A stretch of 64,000 nucleotides of DNA from Akkermansia sp. (GTDB lineage: Bacteria; Verrucomicrobiota; Verrucomicrobiia; Verrucomicrobiales; Akkermansiaceae), in assembly GCA_017517805.1 (NCBI GenBank), contig JAFWYD010000008.1:62001-126000 (forward strand), in the 5' to 3' direction. Shown here in pieces: positions 53,813-62,440 of this stretch (positions are counted from its first letter, which is position 1; each line of letters begins with the position of its first letter). Below the pieces are notes generated by a model. It made no database searches and had not been told where the DNA came from. It saw nothing but the letters and a program-made list of their open reading frames with translations. Position numbers and translations under genes: made by a program.

Positions 53813-56476
53813 TCAGCTCAGCTCAGCCAGGAAGCCGCTTTCATCCAGGTAGATGTGCGAGGGAAGGGTGTATTCCGAACGCAGCGAGGGTGCGCTGATG
53901 ATGGCGTTGGAGCCTTCTTCGGGGGCTTCAACCCGATACCCCGGCAGGAGCAGACCCCGCGTGCGCGGTCTCACGCCAAGCTGGATGGTGCCATCGCTCA
54001 TCTTGAAGACGCTGTGGCACATGCTCATGGAGATGACATTGCCCATGGGGGTACACAGGCAGGGGCGCCAGCGCATATTGGGCGTGGATATGGCCGGGGA
54101 ACCGCTGAAATCGTAGAATGGAATCTGCCGCGGCGGTACCGTGGTGAGCAGGATGCGGCGCATGTGGGCTCCACCCACTATCTGTGAGATGGTGGAGTCG
54201 AGCGTCTCCTGCGGGTTCTCAATCAGATGCACCGGGGTGCGGGTGATGAGCGGCCAGAGCACGGCCAGCACGAGTTCCTGCGGCTCTCCGTGGCCCACGG
54301 TGGTGAGCAGGTGGTGGCGGCCTTCCTTCAGCGCGTTTACACGGCGCACCTGGCAGGTGTTGAGCCATGAGCGGTGGAAGGCCAGGCGGTCTTCCGTGCC
54401 ATCGATGAGGAGCTGCAGCCACTTGCGGGCCAGCGGGGGGAATTGCTCATCGGCCTGGCGGCTGATGAGGGCTGCTGCAATCTGAATGGCGGTCAGATGG
54501 CCGCCGGGGAAGAAGACGGTCGCTTTCTTGCCGCGCTCTTCCAGCATGCGGATGAGCCCTTCGCGGCTGATATCATCGGAGGTTTCAAGGCAGGTTGCCG
54601 ATAGCTCGCGGAAGGCGCGCAGCACGGACCGGCTGCTGAAGGTATCGGGGTTGAGCGGGGCTCCGAAGGCGACGGTGAAGTTGTAGTTGAGCGTCTTCGG
54701 GAGCTTCGTGAAGAAGCGGTTGCGCGAGAAGGAGAAGATGCTGCCCCACAGGCCGTCCATGTAGACCGGGATGATGGGTGCCTTTGCCCGGCGGGCTATC
54801 ATTTCCATGCCGCGGCGGATGGGGGTCAGGCAGCCGGTGCGGGTGAGCTGACCTTCCGGGAAGATGCAGATGATATCGCCATTTTCGATGGCGCGCGCGG
54901 CTTTGATGATGGTTTCGCGCGGGTTGCGCGAGGAAATGGGCAGCGAGTTGAACAACTCCAGCACCCAGCCCAGCAGGCGCATGGCCATGAATTCCTCTGC
55001 CACGATGAAACGCACCGGCCGCGGACAGACCATGGTGATGAAGAGCGCATCGGCATAGGTGACGTGGTTCACCACCAGAAGGGCTCCCCCGCGCATGGGC
55101 AGGCGGTCCAGGTTGATGGTGCGGGGCCGGTATACCAGCTGCAGGAACCAGATGCCGATCATGCGGATGAAATCCTGAGGGATGAGGCGCAGTGAGCAGA
55201 TGAGGATGAAGAAGCTCAGCAGGAAGAGCACGAAGAATTGCTGCTGCGGGCTTGCGCCGAAAATTTCGTACATCGCCCACATCAGCACCACGGCCAGCAG
55301 GCCCATGAGGTTGTCGATAAGGTTGCCAGCGGCGATGATGTTGCCGCGGTTGCCGGGGTCGCAGTTATCTTGCAGGAAGGCATTGAGCGGCACCAGGTAC
55401 GCCGCACCGAAGGCTCCGGTCAGGGCCAGCAGGATGTTGCTGGTGTAGGTGTTTACCTCGAAAATGGTAAGCAGCAGCGTGCAGATGGTGATGCCGATGG
55501 CTCCGAAGGGTATGAGCCCCAGCTCGTTCTTTCCCTTGCAGAGCTGAGAGGCTACGCCGCCGCCCAGCACTACGCCGCCGGTCATCCACGCCATCAGGAT
55601 ACCGCATTGCAGCGAGAAGTCCACATTCGGGTCGGCGGCCTGCATCCCCTTGGCTATCTGGATGAGAATGAGGAATAGTGAACCTGCCAGACACCAGAAA
55701 TAGGCGATGCCCAGCTCGCTGAGGCGCAGCAGACGGTTCTGCCACAGGTACTTGATTTGCCCGAAGTGCTCGTAGAACAGGCTCCAGCGGAAGGGGGCCG
55801 CCTGCTTGGCGGCATAGCGCGGCACCAGGAACGATGCGGCACACACCAGGCAGGCCAGCGAGACGAAGACCCAGGTGGGCAGGATGACGGAATCCCACCC
55901 GGCAAGTTCTTCGGCGTTGTAGCTGGGCGAGTTCTGCGCTTCGTATGCCCCCAGTAGGTACGAGAACCAGAAGAAGACCCCGATCTGCGCTACCAGTAGC
56001 ACAAAGACCAGGCTCATCTCGATGATGCCCGAACCGAAACCGATGTAGCGCGACCCCAGCAGGTCTTTCACAATGCCCTTCTTCGCCGGTGATAGAATCG
56101 TAGCCTGGGTCGCAAATACTGCAAACCACAGAATGGCGGCGTACATGTCGTGCTGGTAGAAGCAGAACAGCATGCACGACATCACGAATATCTGCACCAC
56201 GCTCATGACCTGGATAATGCGTGTCTTGCAGAAACAGTCTGCCAGCCAGCCGACCAGCGGGGAGAACAGAATGTACGGCAATACGAAAATGGCACCCAGA
56301 ATGTATTCCAGCGTGCTGCCATCTGCCCCCCAGAGCCATACGCCCAACGGGATCAACAAAAACTGCACAGCCTTTTCGTTAAAGGCATTCTGAGCCTGCA
56401 CGGCCACGAGCGTCCAGAACCCGGCCCATTCCTTGCGGGTTGGCTCTTTGTAAAAATCCTCTTCTTCGTCAGCCAT
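53813..56476 (-). CDS. Aas-like fusion: MFS lysophospholipid transporter plus PlsC acyltransferase, with degenerate third domain
   Basis: An 887-residue protein in three parts. Residues about 20-430 are a twelve-helix MFS unit of the LplT type (NAFNEKAVQFLL..., GWLADCF). Residues about 450-640 are a PlsC acyltransferase with NHVTYAD (N470-D476, the HxxxxD motif) and FPEGQLTRTG (539-548). The remainder (about 650-887) matches the position of the acyl-ACP/CoA synthetase domain of E. coli Aas. Only weak traces of an AMP-binding fold are present (GVRPRTRGLLLPGYRV), with no complete ATP-site loop, and it is far shorter than the usual 500 residues. It likely flips and re-acylates lysophospholipids but needs acyl donors from elsewhere. 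Confidence 0.82.
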   Translation of the reverse strand: MADEEEDFYKEPTRKEWAGFWTLVAVQAQNAFNEKAVQFLLIPLGVWLWGADGSTLEYILGAIFVLPYILFSPLVGWLADCFCKTRIIQVMSVVQIFVMSCMLFCFYQHDMYAAILWFAVFATQATILSPAKKGIVKDLLGSRYIGFGSGIIEMSLVFVLLVAQIGVFFWFSYLLGAYEAQNSPSYNAEELAGWDSVILPTWVFVSLACLVCAASFLVPRYAAKQAAPFRWSLFYEHFGQIKYLWQNRLLRLSELGIAYFWCLAGSLFLILIQIAKGMQAADPNVDFSLQCGILMAWMTGGVVLGGGVASQLCKGKNELGLIPFGAIGITICTLLLTIFEVNTYTSNILLALTGAFGAAYLVPLNAFLQDNCDPGNRGNIIAAGNLIDNLMGLLAVVLMWAMYEIFGASPQQQFFVLFLLSFFILICSLRLIPQDFIRMIGIWFLQLVYRPRTINLDRLPMRGGALLVVNHVTYADALFITMVCPRPVRFIVAEEFMAMRLLGWVLELFNSLPISSRNPRETIIKAARAIENGDIICIFPEGQLTRTGCLTPIRRGMEMIARRAKAPIIPVYMDGLWGSIFSFSRNRFFTKLPKTLNYNFTVAFGAPLNPDTFSSRSVLRAFRELSATCLETSDDISREGLIRMLEERGKKATVFFPGGHLTAIQIAAALISRQADEQFPPLARKWLQLLIDGTEDRLAFHRSWLNTCQVRRVNALKEGRHHLLTTVGHGEPQELVLAVLWPLITRTPVHLIENPQETLDSTISQIVGGAHMRRILLTTVPPRQIPFYDFSGSPAISTPNMRWRPCLCTPMGNVISMSMCHSVFKMSDGTIQLGVRPRTRGLLLPGYRVEAPEEGSNAIISAPSLRSEYTLPSHIYLDESGFLAELS

Positions 56477-56537
56477 AAGATGAGAGTTCCAGCTCTATTA
56501 TCTCACAAAACAGGCATTTAGCAAGCATAAAGCCTGC

Positions 56538-56570
56538 AAAAAAGCAGGAAACGCGATTGGCGTTTCCTGC
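56538..56570 (-). terminator. terminator of the 56593 gene
   Basis: GCAGGAAACGC (56544-56554) pairs with GCGTTTCCTGC (56560-56570) around five bases, followed by six thymines on the minus strand. Confidence 0.88.
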
Positions 56571-56592
56571 TGGAGAAAGCTTGTGAGGAAAA

Positions 56593-56925
56593 TCAGTAGC
56601 GGATGCGGAGGTCTCTGGGCTTGCGGGGAGCCTCAGGGGTACGCTCGCAGGGGGGCAGCATGGTGTTCAACTGGCGGTGCTGAATGGTCTTCTTCATGCC
56701 CTCATCGTTCTTGCGGGTGATTTTCTTGGCTTCCTTGATGGCCTTGGCGCGATCCTTTTCGGCGCGGGCTACGGCTTTGTTGTAGCGGTCGATACTGGCT
56801 TTCTGGCGCTCGGTGGCAATGTTCTTGAGGGCATCTTCAGAAAGGTCCTGCGCATTGATGGCCGGGGCTGCCTGCACGCCGACTGCGGTCAGAACAAGGA
56901 GAGTGAGGAGGGGAAGAGTTTTCAT
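56593..56925 (-). CDS. small secreted basic protein of unknown function
   Basis: A 110-residue protein from the ATG at 56925, where a signal peptide starts (MKTLPLLTLLVLTAVGVQA, cleavage after Gln-Ala). A longer reading to 57141 overlaps mutS in another frame and is rejected. The mature part is a highly charged helix with many Lys/Arg/Asp (KNIATERQKASIDRYNKAV, KDRAKAIKEAKKITRKNDEG), followed by a proline/arginine-rich tail ending RKPRDLRIRY. One cysteine is present near the tail. It has its own promoter and terminator. A periplasmic nucleic-acid- or wall-binding protein is possible, but I do not recognise the family. Confidence 0.68.
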   Translation of the reverse strand: MKTLPLLTLLVLTAVGVQAAPAINAQDLSEDALKNIATERQKASIDRYNKAVARAEKDRAKAIKEAKKITRKNDEGMKKTIQHRQLNTMLPPCERTPEAPRKPRDLRIRY

Positions 56926-56947
56926 ACGTTGGTTCGATAACAATTCA

Positions 56948-56975
56948 AGTATATGCCAGCCTACCTGTAAGTCAA
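56948..56975 (-). promoter_or_regulatory. promoter of the 56593 gene
   Basis: On the minus strand, TTGACT (56975-56970), 16 bases, TATACT (56953-56948), about 22 bases before the ATG at 56925. Confidence 0.6.
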
Positions 56976-57022
56976 GCTCATTTTTGATTTTCTGGTCACA
57001 TTTTTTTGTGCTGGTGGCGGGT

Positions 57023-59533
57023 TCAGATGCCGTCATCGAGCATGCTGAACATGTCCATCTGTGCCACATCGGCTTCTTCTGCGCAGGGCATGCCATGCTC
57101 CTGGGCGCGTTTGCGGCGGGCAGATTTGGGTTCGCGGGCACCGGCGCTCATTTCCAGGTGGGTGAGGATTTGCTTGGCGCGGCTGATGATGGGGGCTGGC
57201 AGGCCGGCGAGGCGGGCTACCTGGATGCCGTATGATTTATCTGCCGGGCCGGGGAGCACCTTGCGCAGGAAGACGATTTCGTCTTTCCACTCGCGCACTT
57301 CGACATGCCAGTTGCTCACGGCGGGGTGGGTGTGCTCCAGGTCGACCATCTCGTGGTAATGGGTGGCGAAGAGGGTGCGGGCACCGAGGATATCGTGCAG
57401 GTGCTCGGCCACGGCCCAGGCGATGGAAAGACCGTCGAAGGTGGCGGTGCCGCGGCCAATTTCATCGAGAATGACCAGGGAACGCTCGGTTGCGTTGTTG
57501 AGGATGAGGGCTGTCTCGCTCATTTCCACCATGAAGGTGGATTGGCCGCGGGCGATATCATCGCTGGCTCCTACGCGGCAGAAAATGCGGTCCACGAGGC
57601 CGATGCGGGCTGAATCTGCCGGCACGTAGGAGCCAATCTGCGCCATGAGGGTGATGAGGGCCACCTGGCGGATGTAGGTGCTCTTGCCGGCCATGTTCGG
57701 GCCGGTGAGGATGAGGACACGCTGGGTATCAGCCACGATTTCGGTATCGTTGGGTACGAAGGCAGAATCGGTCTGCACTTGTTCGATGACCGGGTGCCGG
57801 CCATTGACGATGTGCAGGTCGCGGCTCATATCCAGGCAGGGGCGGCAGTACTGGTAGCGCTGGGCGGTTTCAGCCAGCGAGAGCAGCACATCGACCTCTG
57901 CCAGCGCTTCGGAGGTGCTCTGGATGCGGTCGATATACTGGCCGACCTGTTCGCGCAGGTGGCAGAAGAGCTCGTATTCGAGCTGGCGGGCGCGTTCATC
58001 TGCCCCCAGGATGGTGCCTTCCATCTTTTTGAGCTCATCGGTCACGAAGCGCTCGGCATTGGCCAGGGTCTGCTTGCGCACGTAGCGGTCAGTCGGAACT
58101 TTGGAGAAATTGGCCTTGGTGACTTCGATGTAGTAGCCGAAGACGTTGTTGTAGCGGATTTTGAGGGAATCGATACCGGTGGCGGCGCGTTCGCGGGCCT
58201 CGAGGTCGGCCAGCCAGTCCTTGCCTTCGCGCGAAGCGGCGCGCAGTTCATCGAGGCGGGCATCGTAGCCATCGCGTATCATGCCGCCTTCCTTGATGGT
58301 GACCGGTGGTTCCTCGACCACGGCGCTGGTGAGCAGGGCGGTGAGTTCTTCGAAATTGCCCAGGCGGGCGAGCAGGGGGGTGAATTGTTTTTCATGCTGC
58401 TGCAGGGCTTCCAGATCGGCCACAATGGCGGGCAGGTGCTCCAGCGAGGTGCCCAGGGCCAGCAGGTCGCGGGCGTTGCCTGCTCCCTGCGAGAGACGCG
58501 AAACGAGGCGTTCGGTATCGCGCACGCCCTTGAATGAGTTGCGCAGCTCCGACATGAGGAAGGGCTCTTTCAGGAACCCGGCAATGAGGTTCTGGCGGCG
58601 CAGCAGCTCCTGCATGCAGCAGGTGGGGTGCAGAATCCAGTCGCGCAGCTTGCGGGCTCCCATGGGGGTGCTGGTGCGGTCGAGGGTACCCAGCAGGGTG
58701 TTCTTGTGACCACCTCGGGCTTCTACCAGGTCCAGGTTCCGGCGGCTGGCGGTATCAATCATCACCGCGTTTTCGGTGGAGCGCAGCGAGAGGGTGCGCA
58801 GGTGGTCGGTCTGGCGGCGCAGCTGGTGTTTCAGGTAGTGGAGGATGGCGGTGGCGGCCCCGAGCGAGGGCCCCAGGTGCGCGCAGCCGAAGCCTTCCAG
58901 CGAGTGGACGCGGAAATGCGATTTGAGGAAGGTATCGGCCAGGCCGGGTAGGAAGGTGTAGCCATCGTACAGCAGGCTCACCGGCAGCCCCGGAAAATCC
59001 TCTGCCTGTTCCTGGCTGATGAGCAGCTCGCGCGGGTGGATGCGGGCCACTTCCTCGGCCACGGCTTCGAGGCTGGGATAATCTGCCACGGTGAATTCGC
59101 CGGTGGTGTGGTCAGCGCAGGCAAGCCCCCAGGTGGTTTTCTCGTGGTAGCAGGCGGCGATGTAGTTGTGCTCGCCGGCATCCAGCAGGCTCATATCGGC
59201 CAGTGTGCCGGCTGAGATGATGCGGGTGATTTCGCGCGGTACCAGCTTGCCCGGCACCGGGGTGGCCATCTGCTCTGCAATGGCGATGCGCTTGCCCAGC
59301 TTTACCGCCTGGCCGATGTAGCCTTCGGCTGCGTGGTAGGGTACGCCGCACATGGGAATCGTCTGCCGCTTGGTGAGGGTGAGACCCAGCGCGGCAGAGC
59401 ATTCCACTGCGTCTTCGAAGAACATTTCGTAGAAATCCCCCAGGCGGAAAAAGAGCCACACGTCCCCCGGCAGTGACTGCTTCATGCGCAGGTACTGATC
59501 CATCATGGGGCTGAGTGCGGGCTTTTCTGCCAT
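57023..59533 (-). CDS. mutS: DNA mismatch repair protein MutS
   Basis: Recognises base mismatches and small loops. The N-terminal domain has MMDQYLRMKQSLPGDVWLFFRLGDFYEMFFEDA with the mismatch-wedging Phe-x-Glu (FYE). The connector, lever and clamp domains follow. The ATPase has LILTGPNMAGKSTYIRQ (Walker A), VILDEIGRGTATFDGLSIAWA (Walker B region) and LFATHYHEMVDLE. The C-terminus carries a short helix-turn-helix dimerisation region but lacks a large tetramerisation tail. The start is placed at 59533 (MAEKPALS): a -10 box ends two bases before the upstream ATG at 59548, leaving no room for it on the message. Confidence 0.97.
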   Translation of the reverse strand: MAEKPALSPMMDQYLRMKQSLPGDVWLFFRLGDFYEMFFEDAVECSAALGLTLTKRQTIPMCGVPYHAAEGYIGQAVKLGKRIAIAEQMATPVPGKLVPREITRIISAGTLADMSLLDAGEHNYIAACYHEKTTWGLACADHTTGEFTVADYPSLEAVAEEVARIHPRELLISQEQAEDFPGLPVSLLYDGYTFLPGLADTFLKSHFRVHSLEGFGCAHLGPSLGAATAILHYLKHQLRRQTDHLRTLSLRSTENAVMIDTASRRNLDLVEARGGHKNTLLGTLDRTSTPMGARKLRDWILHPTCCMQELLRRQNLIAGFLKEPFLMSELRNSFKGVRDTERLVSRLSQGAGNARDLLALGTSLEHLPAIVADLEALQQHEKQFTPLLARLGNFEELTALLTSAVVEEPPVTIKEGGMIRDGYDARLDELRAASREGKDWLADLEARERAATGIDSLKIRYNNVFGYYIEVTKANFSKVPTDRYVRKQTLANAERFVTDELKKMEGTILGADERARQLEYELFCHLREQVGQYIDRIQSTSEALAEVDVLLSLAETAQRYQYCRPCLDMSRDLHIVNGRHPVIEQVQTDSAFVPNDTEIVADTQRVLILTGPNMAGKSTYIRQVALITLMAQIGSYVPADSARIGLVDRIFCRVGASDDIARGQSTFMVEMSETALILNNATERSLVILDEIGRGTATFDGLSIAWAVAEHLHDILGARTLFATHYHEMVDLEHTHPAVSNWHVEVREWKDEIVFLRKVLPGPADKSYGIQVARLAGLPAPIISRAKQILTHLEMSAGAREPKSARRKRAQEHGMPCAEEADVAQMDMFSMLDDGI

Positions 59534-59550
59534 AGTTTTCTGCGGCATTC

Positions 59551-59580
59551 ATTCTAACCCACTCCGGGGGGCGATAGCAA
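59551..59580 (-). promoter_or_regulatory. mutS promoter
   Basis: On the minus strand, TTGCTA (59580-59575), 18 bases, TAGAAT (59556-59551). The nearest ATG (59548) begins two bases after it, so the next ATG at 59533 is the probable start, with about ten bases of leader. Confidence 0.6.
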
Positions 59581-59629
59581 GTCTTTTGAATGTCGTATCC
59601 GGTGCAAAATGATACGTGGGGGGATATGA

Positions 59630-59656
59630 AGATACCCGGGGTAGTCCCGGGTATCT
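59630..59656 (-). terminator. possible terminator after the glycan operon
   Basis: AGATACCCGGG (59630-59640) pairs perfectly with CCCGGGTATCT (59646-59656) around a five-base loop. It has only a short T-run on the minus strand. Confidence 0.5.
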
Positions 59657-59682
59657 TTGGAAAATCATGCGTGGTGGTTGGT

Positions 59683-60540
59683 TCAGCCCAGGAGGCACCA
59701 GGCGGTGCAGGCTGCGGCGATGAGCACGAGAGCCGCCAGAATCCAGCCGTAGGGCGGGCGCGATGGGGGAGGCGGTGGTTGCTTGATGTCGGTCTTGCCG
59801 CGCAGCCAGTCTTCACCGCCGTAATAGATTTTCTGGCGCGTGCCGGCGATGACTTTGTGGCGGTTGTACCACTTGTAGTCCTGCTGCAGCCACACATAGG
59901 TCGGCGGCAGGACCTTGATATGCCGGTTGAGCAGGTAGGCATTGAGGTGTGATTCGTCGTGCCAGAGAGCGATGATGTCGTTTTTCAAATCCTCATCCGT
60001 GGCCTGCATGATGGATTCGCACATGGCCTTGAAGGCTGCTACAGTACCGCCATTGAAGCCACCAGCGTAGTAATGGGAACCCTGGCCGTAGGGGATATAG
60101 GCCTTCGAAGCCGGGTTGCGGTCGTAGGTGTAGCGGTCCGGCTTGCGGCGCACAGACTGCCGGTGCTCAGCCGCGACGAGGTATTCATGCTCAGCCCCTG
60201 GCAGGATGGAGGAGTCGATGGTTTTGTAGAAGATGTAGGTGGAGTTGATAAAGAAGATGTAATCGCAGTCTTTCCACTCCTCATAGTGTTTCATGAAGAG
60301 GTGGTAGCGCATCAGGGTCATAAAGGGCCAGGGCTGGTGCTCAATCTCGTGGTAGCTCAGCTCGATACCCTCCGGCAGTCCCTGCCGGAAAAACGCCTCG
60401 CCTGCATCGGAGAAAAGATAAATCTTCCGCTGCGTGCCTGGCAGGAATTTTTCTGCAAAACTCTCGATGAACTCAGGCCAGAATACGGTGTACCGGCCTG
60501 TTACAATGTAGAAGATGCCAATTTTCAGGGGGGCGCTCAT
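59683..60540 (-). CDS. GT6-family glycosyltransferase with C-terminal membrane anchor
   Basis: A 285-residue enzyme of family GT6, which includes the ABO blood-group and alpha-1,3-galactosyl transferases. Matching blocks are FYIVTGRYTVFWPEFIESF, YDRNPASKAYIPYGQG...YYAGGFNGG and WHDESHLNAYLL (193-200). The metal/substrate motif is NST (99-101), where mammalian enzymes have DxD and known bacterial ones NxN. Pro-rich residues 255-263 lead into a hydrophobic C-terminal segment (264-284), so the enzyme is probably tail-anchored. The start is 60540 (MSAPLKIG); a longer reading from 60597 overlaps the upstream gene. The likely product is an alpha-1,3-linked Gal or GalNAc on surface glycan; the acceptor is unknown. 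Confidence 0.86.
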   Translation of the reverse strand: MSAPLKIGIFYIVTGRYTVFWPEFIESFAEKFLPGTQRKIYLFSDAGEAFFRQGLPEGIELSYHEIEHQPWPFMTLMRYHLFMKHYEEWKDCDYIFFINSTYIFYKTIDSSILPGAEHEYLVAAEHRQSVRRKPDRYTYDRNPASKAYIPYGQGSHYYAGGFNGGTVAAFKAMCESIMQATDEDLKNDIIALWHDESHLNAYLLNRHIKVLPPTYVWLQQDYKWYNRHKVIAGTRQKIYYGGEDWLRGKTDIKQPPPPPSRPPYGWILAALVLIAAACTAWCLLG

Positions 60541-60562
60541 ACGTATCAATTTTTGTGATGGG

Positions 60563-61417
60563 TTAACGGGGCGTGCGCATCTTGTGCTTGACGACAAAGA
60601 GCGGAATACCCAGAAGCTTGATGGTTTTTCTGGTGCCTGCCACTTTGACGGTGAGGAGGGGAATCAGATTGAACAATCGCCAGGAATAGGTGTGCTCGCA
60701 TTCGGAGAGATAGGCCTGGCTGAGCTCCGGGTACTTGGTCTGAGCCCAGCAGACCATGCGCTGGTGCGCATTGCTCATCTTGGTTGATTGCTGCTTGCTG
60801 GTGTTGGTTTCGTGCAGGCGGTACCTGAAGAGCACCTCCGGCAGGTTGTGAAACTGCGTGTGCTCCATGAGTTTCAGCCACAGGCGGTAATCCTCTGCCG
60901 GGGAGTATTCTTCTTCGTAATGGATGCCGTGCTCCACCAGTACCGATTTGCGCAGCATTGAGGCCGGGTGCATGATGACGCATTCGTGGGTCATGGCCTT
61001 TTTGATGGCGTAGTCATTCTCCGGGAAGATGATGAGCCGCTTTTCGGGGAATACCTCGGCCCAGCTGCTGCATACTCCGGTTTCCGGGTGCGCATCCAGA
61101 TACTGCACTTGTTTTTCCAGTCGCTCCGGCAGGGAAATATCATCGTGGTCAAAAACGGCCAGATACTCACCCCGGGCCAGTTCCAGCATCTTGTTGCGGC
61201 TCGGGGTAATCCCCATGTTCTGCTCGTTGCGCTCGTAGCGGATGCGGGGGTCGGAATATGAGGCAATGATTTCATCCAGATGCGTGTTGTCCGGAGAATC
61301 ATTCAGAATGAGCAATTCGAAGTCCCGGAATGTCTGGTTGAGAATGCTCTCGATGGCTTCGCGCAGGTGGGGTTCCTGCGTGTTCCAGATGGGCATGAGA
61401 ACGGATACTTTGGGCAT
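60563..61417 (-). CDS. family-2 glycosyltransferase (GT-A)
   Basis: A 284-residue cytoplasmic or membrane-associated glycosyltransferase. The nucleotide-sugar site begins VSVLMPIWNTQEPHLREAIESILNQTF and continues with ELLILNDSPDN, and the metal motif is DHDD in YLAVFDHDDISLPERL. An ED pair appears in SPAEDYRLWLKL. No membrane helix. The C-terminus carries a basic, hydrophobic tail, IKLLGIPLFVVKHK, nearly the same as the end of the neighbouring protein at 61459. It sits between the rhamnan-synthesis-F-like gene and the GT6 gene, all read in one direction with gaps of 22-41 bases. Sugar specificity cannot be told. Confidence 0.87.
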   Translation of the reverse strand: MPKVSVLMPIWNTQEPHLREAIESILNQTFRDFELLILNDSPDNTHLDEIIASYSDPRIRYERNEQNMGITPSRNKMLELARGEYLAVFDHDDISLPERLEKQVQYLDAHPETGVCSSWAEVFPEKRLIIFPENDYAIKKAMTHECVIMHPASMLRKSVLVEHGIHYEEEYSPAEDYRLWLKLMEHTQFHNLPEVLFRYRLHETNTSKQQSTKMSNAHQRMVCWAQTKYPELSQAYLSECEHTYSWRLFNLIPLLTVKVAGTRKTIKLLGIPLFVVKHKMRTPR

Positions 61418-61458
61418 AGGAAATATGTGGTGGTGGGTGGGTGCGCCTCTGTCGGCGG

Positions 61459-62316
61459 TCAGTTTTTTCTGCCTTTCTTGTAATAAACAGGAATTTTCAG
61501 CAGTTTGATGATGCAGCCTCCGTTCTTGTTTTCTTTCCGGAGGTAGATAAAGCGCCAGATGCGGTGGCAGATGTAGTAGAAAAGGTTCTGGAGATGGAGG
61601 GCGCGGCGCTCGGATTCCGGGGTGTAGACATCCCGGATATCATAGCCCTGGGCGGTGATGACCATGCCAAGAAAGCGCTCTACGGCGTGCGAAATGCTGA
61701 ATTTGAGTTCCCGGTCGGGGATTTCGAATTCTTCATCAGCCAGCAGATTCCGGACTGGAAGCATGAGCTCTGCCCGGCACATGAACATCGTGCCGCAGAT
61801 GTAGCGGCTGTTCTTTTCCTGCAGTCCGCAGCTGGCCAGCATCTGCCTGCTCCATTCCCACGCTTCGGGGGTAGCTGGCTCTGCATCATGTATCAGCACA
61901 TGGTGCCCCACCATACCAAGCGTCGGTGTGGTTTCAAATGCCGCGATGCATTTGGGCAGATTCTGCGGCTCGGCGTAGGAAAACAGGTAGTTGCGCCACC
62001 TGGCACCCGAGACCAGCACCTTCTTCACAAAGGTCTGCTGCATGATGTTGCGCTTGGTGTGCAGCTTTGCAATGTAGCTGTACTGGCTCAAGTCGACGGC
62101 GTTGAGCACCCGGACAAATGGCCCTACATCAAATCCACGGTTCGGTACCGGCAGCACATGCTCGAAATCCTCCAGCGCCCGGGGCATTTCATCATTCCCC
62201 TCTACGTAGGTCACCCAGATTTCGTGCGGGTATTCCCGGAATGAGGCCAGAATGCGCCGTATCTCGGGAAGCATCTCAATGTAAAATGCGTGCACGTGGA
62301 TGAGAATGGGCTTCAT
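61459..62316 (-). CDS. rhamnan-synthesis-F (RgpF)-type glycan protein
   Basis: A 285-residue protein whose core (residues about 35-230) matches the RgpF/PF05045 family: VLPVPNRGFDVGPFVRVLNAVDLSQYSYIAKLHTKRN, RWRNYLF and SRYICGTMFMCRAELM. This family takes part in building rhamnose-containing polysaccharides and other O-antigens. The C-terminal tail IIKLLKIPVYYKKGRKN is basic and amphipathic, like that of the adjacent GT2. It is the first gene of a three-gene operon ending with the GT6 enzyme, behind a TTGACA-type promoter. Whether the sugar is rhamnose here is not shown, and no dTDP-rhamnose genes are in the window. Confidence 0.8.
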   Translation of the reverse strand: MKPILIHVHAFYIEMLPEIRRILASFREYPHEIWVTYVEGNDEMPRALEDFEHVLPVPNRGFDVGPFVRVLNAVDLSQYSYIAKLHTKRNIMQQTFVKKVLVSGARWRNYLFSYAEPQNLPKCIAAFETTPTLGMVGHHVLIHDAEPATPEAWEWSRQMLASCGLQEKNSRYICGTMFMCRAELMLPVRNLLADEEFEIPDRELKFSISHAVERFLGMVITAQGYDIRDVYTPESERRALHLQNLFYYICHRIWRFIYLRKENKNGGCIIKLLKIPVYYKKGRKN

Positions 62317-62350
62317 CTTGGTCTGTCAGGTTGGTTGTTGTGCTTTATTT

Positions 62351-62380
62351 CTTATACCACCATTGATTCTGCGATGTCAA
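62351..62380 (-). promoter_or_regulatory. promoter of the RgpF-GT2-GT6 operon
   Basis: On the minus strand, TTGACA (62380-62375), 18 bases, TATAAG (62356-62351), about 34 bases before the ATG at 62316. The surrounding 124-base gap is AT-rich and holds no gene. Confidence 0.6.
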
Positions 62381-62440
62381 TTTAATTTTCGGGGCGTTGC
62401 CTGTGCGGAGGAATGCCACGGTGTACATCCGCTCGCGGGT

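Noticed and set aside
56926-57141. N-terminal extension of the 56593 secreted protein
   Set aside because: The extension overlaps mutS in another frame, lacks family-like sequence and removes the signal peptide from the N-terminus.
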